5,611 bases of DNA from Bacteroidales bacterium UBA714 (GTDB lineage Bacteria > Bacteroidota > Bacteroidia > Bacteroidales > UBA932). Shown here piece by piece: positions 1-3,891 of the stretch (within the stretch, counting starts at the first letter, position 1; the number at the start of each line of letters is the position of its first letter). The stretch is taken from positions 7,274 to 12,884 of the forward strand of contig DBLW01000012.1 in NCBI GenBank assembly GCA_002298075.1, given 5' to 3'. The notes under the pieces were generated by a model, which searched no databases, had not been told where the DNA came from, and worked only from the letters and a program-made list of their open reading frames with translations. Made by a program: the position numbers and the translations under genes.

Positions 1-64
1 TGGTGTAATGGTAGCACTACAGATTCTGGCTCTGTCAGTGAGGGTTCGAGTCCTTCTATCTCAA
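1..64 (+). tRNA. tRNA-Gln (anticodon CTG), 5' end cut off by window
   Basis: The window opens at about tRNA position 8, so the seven 5' acceptor bases are missing. The anticodon stem ACAGA/TCTGT (19-23/31-35) encloses the loop TTCTGGC, giving anticodon CTG at 26-28, which reads CAG (Gln). The T arm GAGGG-TTCGAGT-CCTTC (40-56) is followed by the 3' acceptor strand TATCTCA (57-63) and discriminator A64. The following bases are CAA, so CCA is not encoded and must be added after transcription. A second tRNA follows 49 bp downstream, probably in the same transcript. Confidence 0.9.
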
Positions 65-78
65 CAACACAGACAATC

Positions 79-92
79 CCGCCTTGAGGCGG
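79..92. other. GC-rich hairpin between the two tRNA genes
   Basis: CCGCCT-TG-AGGCGG is a perfect 6-bp inverted repeat in the spacer between tRNA-Gln and tRNA-Met. No T tract follows, so it is more likely a processing or spacer hairpin of the tRNA precursor than a terminator. Confidence 0.45.
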
Positions 93-113
93 TCAAGTCA
101 AAAGCCTAACGAT

Positions 114-187
114 GGCGGGATAGCTCAGCTGGTTAGAGCGCATGATTCATAATCATGAGGTCCGCAGTTCAATCCTGCGTCCCGCTA
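114..187 (+). tRNA. tRNA-Met (anticodon CAT), hybrid gene made by element integration
   Basis: This is a complete cloverleaf. The acceptor strands are GGCGGGA (114-120) and TCCCGCT (180-186), the anticodon stem is CATGA/TCATG (141-145/153-157) with loop TTCATAA and anticodon CAT (148-150), the T arm is CGCAG-TTCAATC-CTGCG, and the discriminator is A187. CCA is not encoded. The anticodon stem lacks the three G-C pairs of an initiator, so it is an elongator tRNA; a lysidine-modified tRNA-Ile2 cannot be excluded from sequence. The 3' part from 145 is the attL copy of a 41-bp repeat, so the 5' half is host and the 3' half came with the element. The first pair is G1-U72, whereas the displaced host end at attR would give G1-C72. 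Confidence 0.92.
145..185 (+). repeat. attL: 41-bp direct repeat within tRNA-Met
   Basis: Bases 145-185 match 5402-5442 exactly (offset 5,257). The identity starts at the last base of the 5' anticodon stem and runs through the T arm into the acceptor stem, stopping one base short of the last acceptor base (T186 versus C5443). This is the usual form of a tRNA attachment site used by tyrosine integrases, with crossover likely near the anticodon loop. Weaker similarity (GAAAATCAA and a terminator) continues past both copies. Confidence 0.93.
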
Positions 188-197
188 CTTGAAAATC

Positions 198-230
198 AAG
201 CACTTACGAAACTTTCGTGAGTGCTTTTTT
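198..230 (+). terminator. Intrinsic terminator of the tRNA unit, element-borne copy
   Basis: AAGCACT (198-204) pairs with AGTGCTT (220-226) and ACGAAA (206-211) with TTTCGT (213-218), with one T-G pair between the two blocks, and a run of six T ends the structure. It follows the tRNA-Met gene by about 10 bp. A different hairpin in the equivalent place after attR is the original host terminator, so this one entered with the element. Confidence 0.85.
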
Positions 231-237
231 GATGCTC

Positions 238-257
238 GTGAACACCGCGTGAACACC
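238..257 (+). repeat. Candidate integrase arm sites, pair 1 (2 x GTGAACACC)
   Basis: GTGAACACC occurs at 238-246 and 249-257, 11 bp apart. The same 9-mer recurs at 471-479 and 5281-5289, and with one change (GTGAACACG) at 459-467. Short direct repeats at both ends of an integrase-driven element are the usual form of arm-type sites bound by the integrase N-terminal domain. The function is inferred; the repetition is directly visible. Confidence 0.6.
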
Positions 258-292
258 AAATCTATTTATTTCATTTAGTTTTCATTATTTCC
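249..292 (+). repeat. Imperfect copy of the integrase-upstream region (left copy)
   Basis: The stretch from GTGAACACCAAA to TTCC aligns with 5281-5331 in the same orientation. Shared blocks in order are GTGAACACCAAA, TTTATTT, TTTTCA and TTCC, separated by small gaps (44 bp here, 51 bp there). Each copy lies near one end of the element, so these look like duplicated subterminal arms and not chance AT-rich similarity. Confidence 0.5.
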
Positions 293-325
293 ATAGGTGG
301 CTTGTAGGGCGTTCTGAGTGGGTTT

Positions 326-436
326 TTATATATGGATTTCGATTTTGTCAGAAATCTGCACAGCTCTGTATTCCAAGTTCCCCTTAAGTTTCCGAGTCCA
401 GAACACGCACAAATCCGCATTGCCAACCATATCCAT
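326..436 (-). CDS. Possible 36-aa small ORF, unidentified
   Basis: A minus-strand frame starts with ATG at 436 (MDMVGNADLCVFW) and ends at TAA 326-328. The composition is protein-like, with a mix of charged and aromatic residues. The frame stays open upstream through the GTGAACAC repeats, where it reads VFTPVFTDPK, to a stop near 555, but no ATG lies there. I recognise no family. It could be a decayed gene end or chance. No promoter or ribosome site was found for it. Confidence 0.22.
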   Translation of the reverse strand: MDMVGNADLCVFWTRKLKGNLEYRAVQISDKIEIHI

Positions 437-458
437 TTTTAAAACGATTTTAGGGTCC

Positions 459-479
459 GTGAACACGGGCGTGAACACC
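459..479 (+). repeat. Candidate integrase arm sites, pair 2
   Basis: GTGAACACG at 459-467 and GTGAACACC at 471-479 are 12 bp apart, nearly the same spacing as the pair at 238-257. The sites stand just upstream of the rightward promoter at 529-559, so occupancy could also affect cargo transcription (inference). Confidence 0.55.
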
Positions 480-528
480 GAAACAGCATAATGTTGATAT
501 CTCTGTTGAAAGATATTGCAATAAAAAT

Positions 529-559
529 TTTGCTTACACGAACAATAATTCTAAATTTG
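529..559 (+). promoter_or_regulatory. Bacteroidetes-type promoter reading into the cargo
   Basis: TTTG at 529-532 and TAAATTTG at 552-559 are separated by 19 bp, matching the Bacteroidetes sigma-70 consensus (TTTG, 19-21 bp, TAnnTTTG). Transcription should start near 566. No full-length gene lies between here and the small gene at 831, so it probably drives the 43-aa gene and the KTSC-like gene with a leader of about 265 nt. Confidence 0.7.
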
Positions 560-573
560 TCCTTGAAACAAAG

Positions 574-604
574 GATGCATAAATGTTTCACAACGGTATG
601 CATC
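574..604 (+). other. Leader hairpin
   Basis: GATGCAT (574-580) and ATGCATC (598-604) form a perfect 7-bp inverted repeat with a 17-nt loop, starting about 10 nt after the predicted transcription start. A further weak hairpin (CAGTA/TACTG) follows near 622-640. It may structure the leader RNA; no known riboswitch was recognised. Confidence 0.35.
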
Positions 605-675
605 TAGAAAAGCAGGGAGACAGTATAATCGCATTACTGCCTAACTGCCTACAAATCGAAAACTCATTCGAGTAG
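583..675 (+). CDS. Possible 30-aa leader ORF
   Basis: ATG at 583 opens a frame (MFHNGMHLEKQGDS...) that ends at TAG 673-675, just downstream of the predicted transcription start. It is the first sizeable ORF on the leader RNA. It resembles no family I know and has no clear ribosome site. It could be a leader peptide or chance. Confidence 0.18.
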   Translation: MFHNGMHLEKQGDSIIALLPNCLQIENSFE

Positions 676-737
676 GGTGAAACGCATTCGCGGGTCAAAC
701 TATCAAATCACAAACTAACCAAACTGATATTGAACAT

Positions 738-754
738 TTACAGTTTTTCTGTAA
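738..754. promoter_or_regulatory. Short inverted repeat, possible operator or hairpin
   Basis: TTACAG-TTTTT-CTGTAA is a perfect 6-bp inverted repeat around five T, about 75 bp before the 43-aa gene. A run TATATTTA that only partly fits the -7 consensus follows at 757. It could be a protein-binding site or an RNA hairpin. Confidence 0.3.
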
Positions 755-830
755 TGTATATTTATTGTCGTATAACGATGACCTGCAACATGTCATCACC
801 TAACCCCGAGCAGGAGCGGGAAAAGCAGCT

Positions 831-962
831 ATGGCAAAAGATGGAGCCGGACGCAAGTACAACAGGATTCCTGAGTACACAAGAATCCAGAACGGCAAAG
901 AAGTCACAGTTCGTGGCCATGTCAGGAGCAATAGGAGTGATAGCACTGGCAAGAAAAAATAA
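831..962 (+). CDS. Small basic protein (43 aa), unidentified
   Basis: ATG at 831 gives a 43-residue frame ending in TAA at 960-962. The protein is strongly basic, with an N-terminal MAKDGAGRKYNRIPEYTR, a central NGKEVTVRGHVRSN and a Lys-rich end. The pattern IPxYTR...NGKxVxVRxHxRS looks like short basic tails and small proteins seen in phages and mobile elements; this is an impression, not a family assignment. A longer frame overlaps it (730-981), but that starts at TTG, has a less protein-like composition and no recognisable motif, so I prefer this one. An AGGAG at 812-816 is 14 nt from the start, too far to be convincing. The KTSC-like gene follows after 51 bp on the same strand, so the two probably form an operon from the promoter at 529-559. 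Confidence 0.62.
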   Translation: MAKDGAGRKYNRIPEYTRIQNGKEVTVRGHVRSNRSDSTGKKK

Positions 963-1013
963 TCCTCCGGCAAACGGATAGCCTTATATCCTACAACGTA
1001 AAAACTTATTAAT

Positions 1014-1229
1014 ATGAGTGTTTATTTAAATCTCGGTGGCAACTCATCAGTAGTGGCCTATGTTATTCAGCCTGACGCCATTGACGTACAATTCCGCAAC
1101 GGAAGATGGTACAGATATAGTTACAGAAGCGCTGGAGCCAACAATGTAGAAACAATGAAATCTTTAGCCATTCAGGGCAAAGGACTTGGTTCGTACATTC
1201 AACGACATGTGAAGTACAACTACGAATAG
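1014..1229 (+). CDS. KTSC-domain-like small protein (71 aa)
   Basis: ATG at 1014 follows an AT-rich leader and the frame ends at TAG 1227-1229. The protein is a single small domain: an N-terminal GGNSSVVAYVI segment, a central VQFRNGRWYRYSYR strand pair and a C-terminal KGLGSYIQRHVKY. This order (small Ser-rich start, F-NG-xYxY hairpin, KG-x-Y/F-x-xxH end) is that of KTSC domains (about 60 aa, function unknown, common in phages and mobile elements, thought to bind nucleic acid). The letters that name the family are only partly kept, so the call is by overall pattern. There is no signal peptide or membrane segment. It is probably co-transcribed with the 43-aa gene upstream and closed by the strong terminator just after it. 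Confidence 0.65.
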   Translation: MSVYLNLGGNSSVVAYVIQPDAIDVQFRNGRWYRYSYRSAGANNVETMKSLAIQGKGLGSYIQRHVKYNYE

Positions 1230-1249
1230 TATTTCACCATGGTATTCGC

Positions 1250-1276
1250 AAAAGAGGGTTCATTGAACCCTCTTTT
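1250..1276. terminator. Strong terminator after the KTSC-like gene
   Basis: AAAAGAGGGTTC (1250-1261) and GAACCCTCTTTT (1265-1276) are a perfect 12-bp inverted repeat around ATT. The A tract on the left and T tract on the right would allow termination in both directions. It lies 20 bp after the KTSC-like stop codon and insulates it from the next gene. Confidence 0.85.
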
Positions 1277-1280
1277 AATG

Positions 1281-1288
1281 TATCTTTG
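1281..1288 (+). promoter_or_regulatory. -7 box for the DUF4238-like gene
   Basis: TATCTTTG fits the Bacteroidetes -7 consensus TAnnTTTG and lies 28 bp before the ATG at 1316. A -33 box at the ideal distance is not clear; the terminator hairpin occupies that place. The predicted start near 1295 supports ATG 1316 over the in-frame TTG at 1286, which falls inside the box. Confidence 0.5.
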
Positions 1289-1315
1289 TACATATATCGT
1301 GTAACACCACAACTA

Positions 1316-2068
1316 ATGTCTAGAATAAAACGCCAACACATAGTTCCAAGACTGTATCTAAAATATTTTACGCCTGATGGCAAACGTACATACGTATACA
1401 TCAAGAAGCTCAACAAGTATAAGTTTGTGAGCATCAAGGACATCTGTGTAAAGGAAGATTTCTACACAATAAAGCACAAAGGTGTATGCCACAACTTCAT
1501 TGAGACATACTTGAGTGACCACATAGAGCCATTATTGGGCAAATGCATTGAAAGCATAATCAACTATGTAAACACTCAAAGTTGCCAACTCGACCTACCC
1601 AACATATGCAGAAGTCTTATTTGCCAATACTATAGAGGCACTGATTTCAGGATAGAAGCCAATAACATTGCACGTATCAGGACATCGATTTTTCAATCAC
1701 TTTTCTCTACCCCTCTTAATCCCGATATAATAGAAAAAACGGATGCTACTCTAGAACACGCATCTGATACATTCTGCAATACCCCTTTTATCAAGGATAG
1801 AATTAATCTTATGTTAAATATAGTGACTGGTCAATTATGGTTTCCGATCAACACCAATTCATAACCTCCGACAGACCTGTGATTTCATTTTGTATTGTTG
1901 AGAAGAATCAGAAAAAAAATTTATGTTAAGACCGACATCGGAAGTCCATCGTCATACATTCTAATGACCATTACTCCAAATATCTTACTACATATTCGGC
2001 TACACTCTTCTGTACAAAGGCCCCATAATAAAAGCCATGTCAATCCGAGAACTGACATGGCAAATTAA
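1316..2068 (+). pseudogene. DUF4238 family protein, broken by two compensating frameshifts
   Basis: ATG at 1316 starts MSRIKRQHIVPRLYLKYF, the N-terminal H-x-VP-xx-YLK-x-F signature of DUF4238 (function unknown). The first frame ends early at TAA 1862-1864, after about 182 aa. The expected downstream motif FITSDRPV is present one frame back from 1858, and after the run of eight A at 1912-1919 the first frame resumes with YILMTITPNILLHIR, matching the family's later PLxP-like strand, up to TAA 2066-2068. Restored, the protein would be about 250 aa, near the family's usual size. The spacing between FITSD and ITP (about 36 residues) also fits. The changes equal one lost base near 1846-1858 and one gained base, most simply in the A run. 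It has its own -7 box and converges on the AlbA_2 gene. If the indels are sequence errors the gene is intact. Confidence 0.72.
2034..2061. other. 9-bp inverted repeat at the 3' end of the DUF4238-like gene
   Basis: GCCATGTCA (2034-2042) and TGACATGGC (2053-2061) form a perfect inverted repeat with a 10-nt loop, ending just before the stop at 2066. No T tract follows. It may be a weak terminator or RNA-stabilising hairpin. Confidence 0.4.
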
Positions 2069-2150
2069 ACAGGTTGTTTTGGAAGCGCAAAATTTTACGA
2101 GTATTTTGCCGAGTTTACGAATTTTCAGTCTGAAAACTTATGAAATATCA

Positions 2151-2251
2151 GACTTGTGACAATTTATTCCAGACTTGTGACAAGGCCTATGGCAAAACAC
2201 AGTTATGTCACTGATTTTCAAAACATAAGACTTGTGACAGGACTTGTGACA
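2151..2251. repeat. Four GACTTGTGACA repeats, in phase with the AlbA_2 frame
   Basis: GACTTGTGACA occurs at 2151-2161, 2172-2182, 2229-2239 and 2241-2251. All spacings (21, 57 and 12 bp) are multiples of three. Read on the minus strand in the frame of the AlbA_2 gene, each copy encodes Cys-His-Lys-Ser, and a degenerate fifth unit (CHRP) precedes the one at 2182. A 38-codon open stretch (2254-2141) spans them between stops TGA 2257-2255 and TAA 2140-2138. They may be a decayed coding repeat or a cluster of binding sites. They lie in the spacer between two convergent genes. Confidence 0.6.
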
Positions 2252-2278
2252 AAATCATATCAAGTCTTGCGCGTAAAG

Positions 2279-3697
2279 TTACTCTGAATCTTTGGTGCTA
2301 TATTCTTTCAATATAACCCACTTGCCAAGTTTACGACCGCCGTCACGACGGATTACCTCATCTTCTGTAAGTTCCTTTACATATCGTAAAACCTGCCTTC
2401 TGGATATTCCCGTAAGAGTTACTAACTCATCTATAGTGACACGTGGATCATTAGAAATGTGGCTTAGAATAGCTTCAAATGCTTTAGTGCCATCTTTAGT
2501 GCCATCTTTAGTGCCATCTTTAGTGCCATCCTGTCCTTTTACGACATACTGCAAGTTAGGCAGAGTGATGAAGAATGAGCTGAGTTCAGATTTGAACACA
2601 GGCATGGCTCCATTGCTGACATTAGCATACATCTGATAGTCTTCAACTATCTTCTTGAAACCACTACCTCGGCGGTCCATATAGCGAAGGCGGTTGAATA
2701 TATCGGCAATAACCGGATTACGACGGCGTGACGGCACATTCAACACATCTAGATTCTGGACCATAGTGCCATCCATCATGCCTCCCGGAGAATAAATCTC
2801 AAGACGGTCATCGAACATATCTATATGGACTTCGCTGCCGTAATCAAGGTAATCCCTATGGATAAGAGCATTCACACAGCTTTCAAGAACAGCTCTTTCT
2901 GGATATTCAGGCATTTCCTGCCTGTCATCGGGAAGTTTCTTCCAGGCCTTCTTGGAATTGCGGGCAACAAACGCAGTTGCTTCCTGAAGAAGAGAGATAA
3001 GACTACCTGAGAACTCAGCATCATCGATAGCATCCATCAGTCCCGGAGCCTTTGTGAGACCATTCCATCTGGTACAGAATACACGAGAATGACGAACTGG
3101 ACTCTCATCTGCAATGAGCGCTCCAGCATTGGTAAGTTCTCCATTTTCATTTATGATACCCCACGACTCATAATCCGTATCAAGAAACTCGTTATGAGTT
3201 CGCTGCTTGCAGACAGAGCGGAGTTTGGTAAATGCCATATTCTTATATTCAAACGGGGATGTAAGGCTGTCATATGGAATACCCGCACCTTTGAGTACAA
3301 GACGACGGATGGCAGTTCTGTCTGCTATCACACTCTCGTTACCTATACGTACGAATGCCTGACGATTGCCGTCTCCAACATAATAGTATGGAGTTTCCTT
3401 TCCTGAGAATACAGTAAGGACTATTATCTTCTTTCCATCAACCGTCTCTGGCACGAGATGAATTTCTGGAATAGGGTCCATCTTTGTCTTGATTGTCTCA
3501 CTGATAACCTCACAATCCTTCTCGCAATCAGCAAGTCCGACAACCTCTCCATCATCGTCTATACCAAACAACAACTTACCACCCATGCCATTGGCAAAGG
3601 CAGAGACACTCTTAAGCCAACTCTTCGGCTTTTTATATTCGAGCATCTCCTTCTTGTCATATTCCGTCGCCTCTCCTATCAGTTTCTTGATATCCAT
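2279..3697 (-). CDS. AlbA_2 / HATPase_c_4-type regulator with winged-helix C-terminus
   Basis: From ATG 3697 the protein is 472 aa. Residues about 15-130 form an AlbA_2 (Schlafen-like) domain, with SAFANGMGGKLLFGIDDDG at 32-50. Residues about 265-370 match the ATPase-like region of RecG-mislabelled regulators (HATPase_c_4): E272...N276-ALIHRDY and DDRLEIYSPGG at 296-306. A linker with exactly four DGTK units (390-405) leads to a winged helix (about 406-463, TIDELVTLTGISRRQVLRYVKEL). Such proteins are usually described as putative transcriptional regulators or nucleic-acid-binding ATPases; true RecG helicase activity is not supported. A GTG at 3721 is in frame, but it overlaps a -7 box at 3721-3728, so ATG 3697 is preferred. 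No frameshift was seen, unlike its neighbours. It has no signal peptide and should be cytosolic. Its three upstream repeats may be operators. The exact target is unknown. Confidence 0.85.
   Translation of the reverse strand: MDIKKLIGEATEYDKKEMLEYKKPKSWLKSVSAFANGMGGKLLFGIDDDGEVVGLADCEKDCEVISETIKTKMDPIPEIHLVPETVDGKKIIVLTVFSGKETPYYYVGDGNRQAFVRIGNESVIADRTAIRRLVLKGAGIPYDSLTSPFEYKNMAFTKLRSVCKQRTHNEFLDTDYESWGIINENGELTNAGALIADESPVRHSRVFCTRWNGLTKAPGLMDAIDDAEFSGSLISLLQEATAFVARNSKKAWKKLPDDRQEMPEYPERAVLESCVNALIHRDYLDYGSEVHIDMFDDRLEIYSPGGMMDGTMVQNLDVLNVPSRRRNPVIADIFNRLRYMDRRGSGFKKIVEDYQMYANVSNGAMPVFKSELSSFFITLPNLQYVVKGQDGTKDGTKDGTKDGTKAFEAILSHISNDPRVTIDELVTLTGISRRQVLRYVKELTEDEVIRRDGGRKLGKWVILKEYSTKDSE
2483..2530 (-). 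repeat. Tandem 4 x 12-bp repeat encoding (DGTK)4
   Basis: Four identical units (plus strand TTTAGTGCCATC) at 2483-2494, 2495-2506, 2507-2518 and 2519-2530. Each unit is four codons, so copy-number change would lengthen or shorten the linker between the ATPase-like and winged-helix domains without breaking the frame. Confidence 0.95.
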
Positions 3698-3720
3698 ACT
3701 TCCAGTTTTATTTAATTTCA

Positions 3721-3728
3721 CAAATTTA
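3721..3728 (-). promoter_or_regulatory. -7 box for the AlbA_2 gene
   Basis: On the minus strand 3728-3721 reads TAAATTTG, a full match to TAnnTTTG. Transcription would start near 3714, giving a leader of about 17 nt before ATG 3697. No clear -33 TTTG lies at the ideal distance. The box includes the alternative GTG start codon, which argues against that start. Confidence 0.5.
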
Positions 3729-3760
3729 ATCTTTTCCTATGATGAACGACACATCCCGTC

Positions 3761-3849
3761 AAATTTTGTCGACTAACAAGTCTATCTCAACCCCAATTGC
3801 AAAATTTTGTCGATTAACGAGCCGTTTTTGCAAAATTTTGTCGATTAAG
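3761..3849. repeat. Three direct repeats upstream of the AlbA_2 gene
   Basis: AAATTTTGTCGA(C/T)TAA(C/G) occurs at 3761-3777, 3802-3818 and 3833-3849, with starts 41 and 31 bp apart. The last two extend to GCAAAATTTTGTCGATTAA and contain the 10-bp palindrome CAAAATTTTG. They lie 33-121 bp upstream of the -7 box of the AlbA_2 gene, in the 170-bp gap after the integrase. They are candidate operators for its winged-helix domain or another regulator (inference). Confidence 0.75.
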
Positions 3850-3858
3850 ACACTTTTC

Positions 3859-3891
3859 AATCTCGTACTTTTCCCCGATTTCCCCGAGATT
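3859..3891. terminator. Possible hairpin after the integrase
   Basis: AATCTCG (3859-3865) and CGAGATT (3885-3891) form a 7-bp inverted repeat directly beyond the integrase stop (3892). The 19-nt loop contains part of a doubled TTCCCCGA (3871-3878 and 3880-3887). No T tract follows on the minus strand, so terminator function is weak. Confidence 0.3.

Larger units (their letters stand above)
188..830. other. Gene-poor left arm of the element
   Basis: No gene of ordinary length is supported here. The stretch holds the tRNA terminator, two pairs of GTGAACAC(C/G) repeats, a partial copy of the sequence found upstream of the integrase, one good rightward promoter, a leader of about 265 nt with hairpins, and a few short open frames listed separately with low confidence. 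It is the expected place for attachment-site arms and for a promoter reading into the cargo. Confidence 0.6.

Noticed and set aside
730..981. 83-aa plus-strand ORF
   Set aside because: It starts at TTG and has an unconvincing composition; the overlapping frame at 831-962 encodes the more plausible small protein.
1234..1443. 69-aa minus-strand ORF
   Set aside because: It is antisense to the DUF4238-like N-terminus and runs through the terminator hairpin.
1920..2068. Minus-strand frames reading TWLLLWGLCTEE or GFYYGAFVQKSVAEY
   Set aside because: They look protein-like, but the plus-strand frame continues the DUF4238 pattern with the right motif and spacing, so these are taken as antisense shadows.
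2151..2251. CRISPR-like array
   Set aside because: The repeat is only 11 bp, spacings are uneven (12, 21 and 57 bp) and there are no cas genes.
2279..3697. RecG helicase
   Set aside because: The similarity is only to the misnamed RecG-C-terminal-like ATPase region; no helicase motifs are seen.
2292..3715. Plus-strand ORFs of 61-114 aa
   Set aside because: All are shadows of the AlbA_2 gene on the other strand.
3761..3849. CRISPR or replication origin from three direct repeats
   Set aside because: There are only three copies with unequal spacing, and no replication or cas gene in the window; promoter-proximal operators fit better.
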